Shown here in pieces: positions 34,020 through 45,750 of a stretch of 64,000 bases of DNA. The first letter of the stretch is position 1; each line of letters begins with the position of its first letter. Made by a program: the position numbers and the translations under genes. The stretch lies in assembly GCA_900095095.1 (NCBI GenBank), contig FMBT01000465.1, positions 24,573-88,572 of the forward strand, read 5' to 3'. The stretch is from Fragilariopsis cylindrus CCMP1102. Its lineage: Eukaryota > Bacillariophyta > Bacillariophyceae > Bacillariales > Bacillariaceae. The notes below the pieces were generated by a model. That model saw only the letters and a list, made by a program, of their open reading frames with translations. It ran no database searches and was not told the origin of the DNA.

Positions 34020-35156
34020 TTAATAATCTATTCCTTTGTACGTAAGGACAAGACCAACTACAATGGATAAAATAAGAACACTCACAACTGTTAGTAATGG
34101 CAATCGAACTGATTTGATTAATAAACCAGCCTGATAAGATTGTGGTGAGAAAAATCTTTGTCCAACGCTGTTGTACTACAAAAGTACGTGTAAGAAGAGG
34201 AGAAAGAAGAGAAAGAAGAAGAAGAAGAAAATAATGTTAGACGATATTAAAAATAAAAGAACGAAAATCGATATACTGTACGACGTGTGCTACAAAACGT
34301 CAGTAAACAATGTACACAATGCACAGTACACAAAGCAAAGGCAAATAACGATTATAACTAACTAACTTACACTATCTTCTGCTCGTTGGAAACCAACAGG
34401 GTCAATTAAACAACACAATATTGCAATCTTAACTGGAATAATATCTCCCATAACATCCTTTAATGATTTATCGGCTGGACGAATAAAGAATGATGGTGGT
34501 TTTCGACCAACATTAATCCTTTCTGGTTCATAACTATCGGGTACAATAGAAATAGTATCACCCACATGTATTTTCCCTTTTTCGCTAGCATCCTTATCAT
34601 TATCATTCTCATTATTATGAGGTAATATTTCACAATTAATTCCACAGGACCCCCATGTATTATTCATTAATCCAGGACGTTTACATTGTGCCTCACGATA
34701 TTTACATGGAACATTTCGTCGATGAACAAACAATAATGAATTACCTAATTTAATTTTAGAACCGACCATATTATTTAGTTCATTTTCAGTTATACCCCGA
34801 ATGACAACATTACGACGTAATTCATTTAAGGATTGTAATGGTCTCATTCCTGTTCGTTCAAAGGCAGTTTCAATGGCATCTGCTGATACAATTGTTATTT
34901 GACGTCCAGGTTCTTGCATAAATTTAGCGGAATGTGTTCCATTTTGTAATGTTGTCGCGTACCGATCACCATCGATACCAATACCTGGAATTAATGTTAC
35001 AACCTGCCGTGATTCCATAGGCTTAACTGATTTCGATGAAATATATAATGCTTCAATCTTTCCTCCTATTGTTGGTGGCGGTGGTGGTGATGCAGTTACA
35101 GGTGCTGCTATTGGTGACGATGACGACGACGACAATGCCTGTTCTTCCATAGTCAT
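34020..35156 (-). CDS. MOSC-domain protein with C-terminal membrane anchor, two exons
   Basis: Exons 35156-34371 and 34175-34020. The 195-nt phase-0 intron has donor GTAAGT and acceptor TTTTGTAG. The product is 313 residues. Ser/Pro-rich start; MOSC domain ~30-240: PGIGIDGDRYA (58-67), EPGRQITIVSADAIETAF, ELRRNVVIRGITENEL and KIKLG, with conserved-type Cys at NVPCKYREAQC (C151, C158). MOSC domains bind molybdenum cofactor or carry sulfur in Moco sulfurases and mARC-type enzymes. Exon 2 adds a hydrophobic helix (LLTVVSVLILSIVVGLVLTY) two residues past a basic pair, then a short tail, so the protein should be tail-anchored. No other redox domain is present. The substrate is unknown. Confidence 0.88.
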
Positions 35157-35690
35157 GATGATGTATTCTTTAAGAATAAAAATAGGACGACAAGAGATGA
35201 TATAATTTCGGATGTTAGACTTTCTTCCTCAAAAGTAAGTGTCCGACTACCTGCATTTTGCAGCTACGAATCTTCTTTATTTCTTGATTACCTTGATGAA
35301 AACAGAAAGTGATACTGCTGTATCTTTCTGGTCTCTGCTTATGATGCTATTCGACTATCGTTTGGTTTGTACTTGTATGTGCTCATTCAACGCAGTCTAT
35401 TCGCTCAACAGAAGAATTCGACAATTCGGTAGAGCAGTAATTGACTTAATCGCAGATCAGAATTTAAATTTACACTTTCTTATTTGGGGGGGGGGGGGGG
35501 GGGTGAAGTTATTTATTGACCATTGTCTCCTTCATGCGGAAATCACATAAATAGTTTAGAGCGCGTAAAATACATGATTTCGGGGGACGACGGAGAGGAT
35601 AATTGAGGGGTACAATTCTGAAATTCATATGCTGCTAACGCACTGCCGCCCCCAATTATCAGCTGGTCACGTGCTTTAGAGAAGTTTGTG
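35157..35690. other. Divergent intergenic region with an 18-G run
   Basis: It separates divergent genes, so it holds two promoters. A G homopolymer spans 35486-35503. No gene is supported. Confidence 0.5.
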
Positions 35691-37025
35691 ATGATTCATG
35701 ATATTTCATTCGATTCGATTCTTTTAGCATCGCCATCGCTTGCATTTGCACATCATGCTTTAGCGCTAGTACTTCTATTTTCCACAAATCATCACGACCA
35801 GCAGTACTACCGTAGTAAGAAAGAGAGAGAGAGAGAGAGAGAGATAGCGATGCTGATACCATTACGTTTAATAGCAACAACTGCAATCGCTAATACTATT
35901 ATTAAAATGAGCACAGCATTACAAGCAGCGTCGACGTTGGCGACGACAATTGCGTCTTCCGACATTGGTACACCGGGCAAAGCTTGGGGTGTCACCGAAA
36001 TCAAACAATGGAGAGATACACGAGTGAAAGTACGAAGTTACTTAGAGGATGTGGTACCAAGAATTGAATCTATTCGTAAAAGTAATGAAGAATTATATGA
36101 TGTGGTCCAATATGGTGCATTATTACCAATTACTGATGATGATGACGAATCAGCAACAGCATCAGAATCGAGTTCGTGTTCGTCGTCGGAATTCCCTTTA
36201 TTTGCTATTAAAACTAAAAATTGGTCCAAAGAGAAACCCAATGTATTAATTACAGGTGGTGTACATGGCTATGAAACGAGTGGTGTGGAGGGTGCATTAT
36301 TATTTCTGGAAAGTAAAGTTCCACACTACAGTCAACATTTTAATATAGTAGTGACACCCTGTATTAGTCCCTGGGGATATGAACGTATCCAACGTTGGAC
36401 GTCGAAGGGTGTGGATCCGAATCGATCCTTTAATCCCGATGGTGACATTGTAGAGGGTCGATCCTTCAATCCCGAGGCAGCCACTGAAGAATCGGCAGCA
36501 TTGATAAAATTCTTGAGAGGTGATATAAAAACTTTAATGGGAGATAATAATGATTGGATCTGTCATATTGATTTACATGAAACCACTGATTCGGATGAAA
36601 CGGAATTCCGTCCCGCCAAGGCGGCACGTGATGGACGTATTTGTGATCCCAATGAGAAAGAAGAAATTCCGGATGGATTTTATTTAGTACAAGATGAAAC
36701 AAGTCCAATGGAGACGTGGTTTACCGCCATGATTGATGCGGTACGGAAGGTCACACATATCGCACCCACGGATCAGGATGGATTATTGATTGGTGAAAAA
36801 ATATCACAAGAGGGTGTCTGTGTCATCCCTCGGAAGAAAGATTTAGGGTTATGTGCGGGTGTCACCGATGCACCCTATCGGACCACCACCGAGGTCTATC
36901 CGGATAGTCCCAATGCCACACCCGAACAATGTAACGAGGCACAGGTCGCATGTATTACAGGTGGTCTGGATCATATCCTATCTGTGTTAGAAAATAAAAA
37001 GAAACGAAAAAATGAGAATGAATAA
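35691..37025 (+). CDS. M14-type metallocarboxypeptidase/deacylase
   Basis: 444 residues from ATG 35691. The ATG at 35850 (391 residues) lies just after a GA microsatellite that otherwise codes an Arg-Glu run, and it may be the true start; it gives MLIPLRLIATTAIANTII as a targeting or signal sequence. Zinc-binding HGYE lies in ITGGVHGYETSG (H193, E196 in the longest frame). DPNRSFN is the substrate-carboxylate motif, and the third ligand is the His of CHIDLHETTDSDET. The likely catalytic Glu is in TTTEVYPDSP. This matches M14/AstE-AspA-like enzymes that cleave peptides or acyl-amino acids. An acidic and Ser-rich insert lies at ~150-167. Specificity is not predictable. Confidence 0.88.
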   Translation: MIHDISFDSILLASPSLAFAHHALALVLLFSTNHHDQQYYRSKKEREREREIAMLIPLRLIATTAIANTIIKMSTALQAASTLATTIASSDIGTPGKAWGVTEIKQWRDTRVKVRSYLEDVVPRIESIRKSNEELYDVVQYGALLPITDDDDESATASESSSCSSSEFPLFAIKTKNWSKEKPNVLITGGVHGYETSGVEGALLFLESKVPHYSQHFNIVVTPCISPWGYERIQRWTSKGVDPNRSFNPDGDIVEGRSFNPEAATEESAALIKFLRGDIKTLMGDNNDWICHIDLHETTDSDETEFRPAKAARDGRICDPNEKEEIPDGFYLVQDETSPMETWFTAMIDAVRKVTHIAPTDQDGLLIGEKISQEGVCVIPRKKDLGLCAGVTDAPYRTTTEVYPDSPNATPEQCNEAQVACITGGLDHILSVLENKKKRKNENE

Positions 37026-40000
37026 ATAAATAATAATATTAAAAGATAGTGATTTTTACTAGTTAGTTCCTACGATATTCATTCAGTATCGGCAAAGATG
37101 AGAGAGGGAGAACATAATAGATTACTCGTGTGTCTACTACGTGTGCAGTATGGGGTCGCGTCATGTCACCTTAGACTACAGAACTCATTAAACCTAAAAG
37201 ATGCGCCATTTTTTGAATATGTTATACAAACTTCTTATAAAAACTATTTTTGTTTTCATTTGAAAATTGTAAGTATAGTTTACTTTAAAAAAAACACTTT
37301 CAACGTCAACACACGGCAGTTGTCATATTATTGTTTGTTTTTCCTTCGATGATCAAATTAAATACTTCCTTCTAGTGCTTCTTCTTGATTTTGAGACCAA
37401 GGTTTGTCTGTGTGTTGTTAATTATTATCCAAATAGAATAAAATAAATGGTTTTATTCTTCCACTAAATGGTCTCAAGGACAACAGGTCATTTGGTAATG
37501 ATTGTCTATAGTACAAGAATTATTGATGGTTCCATTATATTAAGGTCTCTGCTATGCTGTCTTGTGAACAAATAATAGAAAAACGAATCTACAACTTTTC
37601 TCTTCAAACATGCACAGGGAGCTACTGTGCGTCCGTCCCTTGGCAAGAATCTCATTCTGATAAACATTTCCCTGTCCATGTGCATCACACCCTCTCTCAC
37701 AAACATCCAGCCTTCATGATATGACAGTGAGCTGCTACTGCTGCTACTGCTGCTGCTGCTGCTGCTGCTGCTATCATACATAGTGGAATGTTCTCTCCTT
37801 GTCCCACAACAGAAATTGAACACAACATATGATGGTGCACAAGTTGATGTAGACTTCCGGAAGTACAAGCTAATGTGAAACAAGCCAAAGACTATATTAA
37901 TAAGAATACAGACTAGAGATTGGAGTAGTTAATGTTTCTATCAATTGAATGTCTATCGCTACAATAATTGTGATCTTTATCTCTACTGTCTAGGATATGC
38001 AGTAGTTCTTCCAGGTTGTAAGATTAAAAGTTTTGCTTTGTCAGCTATTTTGGATTGATTGATAGGTCAGGAGGGCAAACCCACCAGAGCACACTATAAG
38101 CAAGTGAGTATTGTTGCCACTAATATTTCTGTTCTTGCCATGGACAAAAGAAAACTGGTTGCTCAACCAGCTTTTATGCAGGACCCCCCCCCCCCCCTGG
38201 TTGGGGAGCAAATGTATCCCCTCTGGCAGGAAAATGATCTTGCCCATGTGTACCCCTCTCTCACATGCATCTCTACCCTTTATATTATATGACAGTAGAT
38301 AGTGAGATGACATCATACATAGAGGAATGCTTTCCCATCCCAGTGCATCCCCCACCCAAGTTGACAACATGGCTTTCAAACTTACAGAATAATTATGTAA
38401 AACAAGCCAAATATGTTGAATTAGAGTAGAGATGTGATTGATTAGTGTGAAAATTATTTCAGTGTAGAAAATACTGTCTAGTATGTAATAGGATGATGCT
38501 TGTGTAAGCATTTGCGACATTATTTGTGAGATTAAAATTGTTTGGTCTACCTGTTTTGGATCAGGATGCATTTCCACCAGGTTTTGAAGGAAGATTAGTA
38601 CTATCAAATTAGTACTATCAAACTGAGAGTCCCATGGTTGATGAGATTCAACAACTAGCAACCCTTTGTTAAGATAGCTCTGGACAGAGGTACTGTAATA
38701 AAACCAAACATTGATCTCAAGGCACACAAGTTCTGGAGAAAATCTAAACCATACATAGAATGTGCGTTGCTCCCCCATAATACTTGCTGTACGGCTTAGC
38801 ACTAAGCATCCACACAATGACTGTCCCCTTTTCTTAGTCAATCAAGCCTCTCCCCAAAATAGATGCTCTTAAGAATCTTTTAGTAATAAAAGTTGCTGCT
38901 TATCTTATAGTAGCTGCCATGTCACCCCATCCTGTCTAAATGCTTGCACACTAAAGGTTGATCAACTCACCACTCTCACACCCAACCAGAACCCCGTATT
39001 CTAGCCCATGAATATAACAATAACCCACCACTCAGTTATATTTATAGATGATTCTTGATGAGGCAGGAAAATAACAGCCAAAGAGGGAAACCCAATGATC
39101 AATGGGGTATAGGATGATCATAAGAACCCAGACTATCCATTCACTATAGTACCACTATAGTGGATTTACCAACTCATACTAAAACTATGTGTTTGAATAT
39201 TCTTTCCACCAAATGGTGGCCCTTACAGAACAACAACAGGCCGCCACCATAGCACAAGGAATCTTGCAACTGTTCCTGTTCCTGCTTGCTACAAACAAAA
39301 CTAGAAGATCACTGGACTTGTATGTGGGACTCCCTCATTCACTTTTCCCTCATTCACTTTTCTCTTGAACATACACATGTATCTACCACTTGCCCACATT
39401 GTGGAATTTTCACCCAGACTCGACCTTGTCTCATCTTCATTTTATCCACACACCACCATCTACCTTTCTAGCTCTGACTGCAGAGCTCACATGGGAATAC
39501 TCTGATACAGAATTGTATACAATGTACATGCTTGCTTCCCACAAGCCACTTGAACCTTCTGTATAAGCCAAATAATAATCAGGTAGTTGTTGAAATGAAT
39601 TAACGAGCCTCTTTGTTTCCCCCTATTAAGCCTGCTAAGCCTTTCAATACCTACTATATTATCATAATCCACACATGGGCTGTAGCAATAAAACCCAACA
39701 GTTTACCAGCTATCTGACCTCCATCTTGTGGATATCAAAAGACACAATTTCCCGCATGGTCAAGACAAGGGGCAGAAGAAAGTGTATGGATGAAAATTGT
39801 TAACCTCACATCAGTTCAAGCAAGCTAAGGGCTCTACAATTTTTTTAGGTGAGAGAGAGAGAGAGTGCCAATTGGTTTGGAATTTAGGAAGGATTTTTCG
39901 TGGCTTTACTAGTACATTATTCCAAGAAAGTGATTCAAGTTGTGGACACTGATCCAATTTGCTCTAACTGACATTTGAAAGATCACACATCAAACTGTAG

Positions 40001-40966
40001 TGAGGGCGGATGCATCTCATTCATGAGTTCAGAGAGATGTTCTGTGGGAAACACTGTTGTCATAAGCACCACCAGAGAATTATGAAATGTGATGCACCTC
40101 TAGTCAAAGAATGTTGCTCCGGGGGCGGGGAAACTCAAAAATAATGTACTCAATAAACATAAACCATCCAAAATACTAGAGACCAATGATGATGCATATA
40201 TATAGTGAAAATAGAGGTACTGGTGTATGCACGAGGAAGTATCTAAGAACAACAAACAGTAATATTATAATGCTAAGAGACATAACCTGTAAATGTGTCT
40301 AGCTACCTAAAAGTACACTTATTTGTAATCGCGAGGAGTGTATTTGTTAAAAAAATGTATTTGTTCACGCGAGCACTAGTAGACTGACTGAAATTACAAA
40401 AGAATAGCAATATTTATATTTCTTCGTTAATTAATTATTATTTAAGCTTACTTGAGGAGAAGGTTCGTTGGGTGTTGTGATTATTATACAGGTGAATATA
40501 AATATAAGAACCAGTCAATTTTCAAAATCGACCCACCAAGTGTGTCACTGTGACGACCTAATTCAGTGCTGAAAGTCGTACTTTGCACAACACATTCGAA
40601 CATACTTACTTACTGTACAAAAGTATATCAATAATACATACAGTACTGTATAAAACTCATGCAGTAAGAACGACGACGTTGTACGACGACGTGCTTTTGT
40701 GCATACCGCTACTGTACATTACATGGGAACTTAACTTAATCGTAGATCACCATATCTATTTTGTTTGTCGCTCAGGAACCGTCCGTACTGTTAAAAGCAA
40801 ACAATACTAGTAATAAAATCTGCAAAAAAGGAGCGAAGTGAAGGCGTTACGAAGGTCTGTTCAGGCGGGTACAATAGGTAGGCAGGTAGGGAGGTAGGCA
40901 GGGAGATACGACGGAAAAAACACAATATCATTCAACACATCCTACTTGAGTCAGCTACACTTAGCT
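37026..40966. other. Long intergenic region with diverged repeats
   Basis: No supported gene in ~3.9 kb. Diverged direct repeats lie at 37640-38570. The run of 14 C (38184-38197) lies inside a 266-codon minus frame (38041-38841) with no recognised domain. GAGAGA lies near 39850-39865. Sequence near 39200-39245 (accaaatggtgg...acaacaacaggcc) echoes 37455-37495. The region looks like decayed repetitive DNA. Confidence 0.5.
37640..38570 (+). repeat. Diverged tandem repeat, ~560-bp spacing
   Basis: Colinear matches recur with an offset of ~560 bp: ccatgtg near 37675 and 38243, cctctctcaca near 37691 and 38258, atatgacagt near 37719 and 38286, atcatacata-tggaatg near 37771 and 38309, acaagccaaa near 37880 and 38402, actgtcta near 37985 and 38473, ttttggat near 38046 and 38555. 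Identity is low, so this is an old duplication. Confidence 0.55.
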
Positions 40967-42162
40967 ATGAATTCGAATATGAATACTGTATCGAATATGA
41001 GTGTAAGTAGTAGTAGCAGTAGTAGTAGTGCAATGAATTCGAAACTTAAAACGTATACACCATTACAGATGGATCCACATTCAGTGGATGAATTATTAAC
41101 AGAAGAAATGGGAAAATTATCATTCCAGGCACGGAATGCAATATATGAAGAAATTCATGGTGTTGGTAGTTTAGCTCCAGAAGAAACACCGGAATTAATT
41201 CAACGATCACTAATAGAAATGTCAAATGAAATTGATCGTATTAAACATAAATATACAGCATACGTAGAGGCAACAACAACAACAACAACAACACCAACAC
41301 CAATGAAGACATCATCATCGTCGTCGTCAGAAGAAGAAAGAGGAACGACAGATACAACAACAATAGCAGGAGGAACAACACCATTATACGTACAAGATAT
41401 TGATATACGATTACGATTTTTACGATGTGAATTATTTAATATATCCAAGGCAGCAGTACGGATGTTAACCTATTTAGATTTAACACGTGAATTGTTTGGT
41501 AAAGTTGTATTGAAACGACCAATTCAATTATCTGACTTAGGAAAGTTAGAAGTAGAAATGCTACGACTTGGTGATGCACAACCAATATCATTTCGAGATA
41601 GAAGTGGTCGTAGACTTATGGTGGCTATGAATAATTTCGGTCTTCAATATCCCTTAGAGGTTCGGGTACGTATACGTGTACTATTACATATTCGTTTCGT
41701 TTCGTCCATCTTCTTCTTACTGCATTTGCTCCCTGGATATTTATAAAGTTCTTTGATCCATATTCTTATGACGATTCTTTTTCCTATTTCTTCTTCTTCT
41801 TCTCCTTCTCCTTCTTCTATCTAAAAACACACAGATCAGGGTTACTTTATATATGTATTGGGCTCTGGGCGAAGATGAAGAATCTCAAAAGAAGGGTTTG
41901 ATTGGGATTGTTTGCTGGCCATCAGCGTCAGAGGCATTATCACCAGATAAATTCGCTATCGTGTACTCTCCCCGGGATGTGCCCAGGCATATCCATCTTA
42001 GTAAACGAATGTTTGATTGTTCACCAATACGGATTGCTGGTATACATATGTGTTCCCCCGATAAACCAATTTATCATATGATACGATCTGGACTAGCATT
42101 GAGTATGGGTGACTCACGATCAAGACTAAAATTTCATTGCGGTAGGTTTTTTTTCCATTGTG

Positions 42163-42196
<34 letters not shown>

Positions 42197-43000
42197 TTAA
42201 ATATACCTTTTTGTTAAAAATCTTTGGAAAAATAACAGTAAAATACCTTTCTCATTATTTTCTGTATCATAATAATTTCCTTTTTGTTTATGGACTCGGC
42301 TCTTGCAGGAGATAGCATGGAAATACAATATCATCTCCAGGGATATGGTATCCCTGTGGATCAAATTCCCATAACAGACACCGGAAATATTAAAACAAAA
42401 AATCTTCATCAATGGATCAGAGTACGAAAATACCTTGAATCTTCTAGGAATGATCCATATCATGCAGGGCTGAGTTCCGACTCGGAAGGTAGTTTTAAAC
42501 CCACCGACAGTATGTCAGAATATATCGACTGTCCAAACATGAACGATGTTATATTTCGAACGAAACACGCGTATTTGTGTCATCCTGGTAATGCTACCTT
42601 TCGAGGATTAATTGAATCTAGATTCCATGAACACTTCAATGCAAAAACAACGGATGAGAAGGTAGCGGTAACATGGTCGATTATTAAGGAGGTAGATAGG
42701 AGGAATGGCCGATTCCTTGTTTGGGACATAAATGGTTGTTGGAAAGAATTGAAAGATAGGTCGCAAATCCGAACAAAGGTGGCGGGTGCAATGAAGGATC
42801 ATAAACGTCGAATAAAAGCACGAAGTAATCACCAAGTAAATCATAGCAGCACCTCCGTGTTTCAACTACAAGATACCAAAAATAAGAAGAGAAAGGTTGG
42901 AAATAATTATCAACAGAAACTGACATTAGGTGGTGTCGGTAGCGGTGGTGGCGATGTAAGAGGAGGATGTTTTGACCTCTCTAAATTTGGTTGCTTATAG
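40967..43000 (+). CDS. CRAL-TRIO-like / DUF6824 fusion protein, three exons
   Basis: Exons 40967-41665, 41835-42141 and 42309-43000; introns of 169 and 167 nt (GTACGT...CACAG, GTAGGT...TTGCAG). Product 565 residues. After a Ser-rich start, KLSFQARNAIYEEIHGVG marks the N-terminal part of the CRAL-TRIO-like family common in diatoms; LRFLRCELFNISKAAVRM and RDRSGRR follow. Exon 2 gives IRVTLYMYWALGEDEESQKK; exons 2-3 join at LKFHCG|DSMEIQYHLQGYGIPVDQIP, typical for the lipid-pocket end. Exon 3 adds a DUF6824-like domain: NDVIFRTKHAYLCHPGNATF, EKVAVTWSIIKEV, NGRFLVWD, WKEL and R-x-K. The C-terminus is basic (NHQV...KNKKRKV). CRAL-TRIO domains bind small lipids; DUF6824 is often in regulatory proteins. 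A lipid-responsive regulator is an inference. Confidence 0.88.
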
Positions 43001-43661
43001 AATGATCAAGTTGGTTGATTGGATGGACTACTTCTATTCTCTCATACAATTATGAGGTGTTCAGTTTATTGTTTTAAAATAGGGGAAGGTAGAGGAGAGA
43101 ATAATCCCGCTTTGCGGCCTACAAAGATATCTAACTATATTTTAGGTCCATGATGATGGTTCATAAATTTCATATACGTTATAATAAACGGTACAAAATT
43201 ATTAGCTACAATATAAACATAACAGAGAAGATCAACACTCTCGTCATGTCTTGACTACGTGCACTCCTTTTCTTGATTTCAATTTTAGCTAGTTTTCTTT
43301 TCGATGAAAACGAACCGCGGAAACTGATGCATGTCACTCATTCGATGATTTCAATCACTCACTGGTAATCTGACAGGGTCGTGATGTCGAAAAAAATACT
43401 GAAACTCCGCGATCATGACTGCGTAATGTTTTTTATTGAAGAACTCTGGCTATTCGCTTAATATCTATGTAGAAAATGCAGTCTTTGGTCTTTTTTGATT
43501 TATAATATTTATATGTACGCATCTTCCGCAAGTAGTTCCTTATCGTGATGGAAACCTGAACATAAATAGAATTAAAAACAGAGCAATGATTACGAAAAAT
43601 AAAGTATGCAATGCGGTAAGAAAATGACAATTTAATATTTTGCCCAGTAAATGAAATGATT
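43001..43661. other. Intergenic between convergent genes
   Basis: No gene. Holds the 3' ends of two convergent genes. gacgt/atcatgactgcg-like words are present but nothing is supported. Confidence 0.5.
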
Positions 43662-44772
43662 TTATAATGAAATAGCGTACCAAATATTGAAAACTAATGA
43701 TGCAATAGATGCGCCTAAAACAGCACCACCAACCACATCTGCGGGAAAATGTCTATTGTCAACAACACGGCTTGCTGCTATAAAAACAGCAAATAACATT
43801 GGTGTGTAACAAAAAAGTGATACAAGTCTTTGAAGGCCTGTTTTTGCATGATCCTGTATTTGTTGTTGGCGTCGTCGCAATTTGTTCCTCCGTAATAAGT
43901 TTTTTTTGGTTGCTATTGTTGGCTGTGTAAGAATTGTACGGAAACACTGTTCTAAATATAATGATAATAAAAGCATCCCACAAAAGCTCCCACTAGCATG
44001 ATTCGATGGAAAACTTATTCTTTCACCTTTTGCTTCATACTCGTCCATACAACGGAACTCACCACCCCCACCACCTTCACCGTTACTACCACTAGCATCG
44101 TAATAGGGTTGACAGATATCTAAAAATATTGGTCGCAGATATCCCACATAGTATTTGACAGAGCAAGTTATAACTTCCGTTATTCCAAATCCAACAGAGT
44201 AGACACAGATTGTTTTATGGATCGCATCCCATCGATGGAATAGTCCTATATCAATGCTGTTACTATCATTACCTGATCTATTATTGTTGTTGTTGTTGTT
44301 GTTATTGTTATTGCTATTGTTGACAGCAGTCGCAGTCGCAACAGGATTACTACCAGGAGGAAGGATCCATAGAAACCATACGATAAATAATTGTAACATT
44401 AATGGTAAAATTAGGGCATATAATTTACATTCTGTACTTGAAATTGTATCACCTAGAAATTTTTCACTGTTAACAAGATTCCAAACAGTATCTGGATATG
44501 AGTATAATGATTCTTCTCTGGTATCTTCGTCGTTGTCGTCGTCGTTACCGCCGGCGTTGTATTTAATGGTACTTCTACCACTACTTGCAGTATTTATTCC
44601 GATTCCTCCTGACATTCCCAAATGTTCATATGGTATAGGTCGTTCTCTTGGTTGATAGTAGATATAATCTAGATACAAAACGATCAATAGACAAGGCCAG
44701 AAACAAACATTCAATTCAATGAATCTGTATGATGTAAAATATTCCTTCCACGTGCAGCAATGCATCGTACCG

Positions 44773-44806
<34 letters not shown>

Positions 44807-44996
44807 ACTCGTGATCATGATCATGATCATCACCATCACCACCACCATCATCGTCATCGTCAATCATCGCGTCGTGATATATATGTATATCCTCCGCACT
44901 ACTGCTGGTCAGAGAAATACGCTCGAGTTCTACCGGTTCGGTAACAAAATTGCCGCTACCATATGTCGTCGTTGTTGTGCTGCTTCTGTGATTCAT
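43662..44996 (-). CDS. PAP2-type lipid phosphate phosphatase, intronless paralogue
   Basis: 444 residues, single exon. An acidic N-terminus (Asp/His runs from ATC/GTC repeats), hydrophobic segments, then C1 KYYVGYLRP, C2 SFPSNHAS and C3 SRVVDNRHFPAD, followed by VVGGAVLGASIASLVFNIWY. It is a clear paralogue of 5146-6417. Unlike that gene it has no intron before C3, and C2 reads PSNH rather than PSGH. The central Asn run (encoded by TTG/TTA repeats) lies at the loop where the paralogue has His/Gln runs. Function as for PAP2 enzymes: hydrolysis of lipid phosphates at membranes. C3 is intact, so it is probably active. Confidence 0.88.
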
Positions 44997-45750
44997 CGTG
45001 ATATTTTTTTGCCTACTACAAGGTACCGTACATAAACTGTACTGCGTACTGGATTCTTTTTCTTTTTACTGGATTATCTAATTCGATTGAGATTGCCACT
45101 CGCCAACGTGGTTAAACTCAAATATATATCGCTCTCTCTATCGTCTATCGTAACAATATATTAAGGGAAGTTGTAATTCTTTGAAAAATAAATTCGAAAA
45201 TAAAGAATTTTAAATTGAGTGATTGTATCGCCAAAACTGAACACATACTCGTGAATGGACAGTCGTGTGGTCAGTCCTTGATCAGTCATTCACTAGTTAC
45301 TCGTGTCTTACTCCTTCACCATGAATATTATTATCATTCGCTTACCCTTGTTACCGGTATATTGGATGCACCCCCCCTCAGCAGCAGATAATGTATAATT
45401 GATAGGAAGGCCGAAGAATTTAAGAAAAAACCGTCCGTAACAGGGAAACCGTCAAAAATCGCACATGAATAAATAGTAGTAAACTGTAGTCAATTAAATT
45501 CACTAAATGTTTTTTAATATAGTCTAATTCGCTAAATAATATTGTAATCTTGTTTATCTCTAATAGCGCTCATCACCAAATTCGACGAGCTACTCTACCG
45601 GACTTACGATACGATTCCAGAATATGTATCTGCATTCTTTTTTCTCTACGACTAGTAGACAACACCTCATTTGTGGTCTAAACTTACTAATCTTTTGGTT
45701 GTGGCACTATATATGGTGCTACGAAGCTAGCCCTCCGTTGATCCGCTGGC
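44997..45750. other. Intergenic, no gene seen
   Basis: AT-rich region between the PAP2 start and the 3' end of the large minus-strand gene. No supported gene or RNA. Confidence 0.5.

Noticed and set aside
38041-38841. 266-residue minus-strand gene
   Set aside because: No ordered domain, crosses a 14-C run and diverged repeats, and similar sequence near 37.7 kb is read in other frames.
43000-44000. Intron in the second PAP2 gene before motif C3
   Set aside because: The frame runs straight through C3 to the stop, so none is needed.
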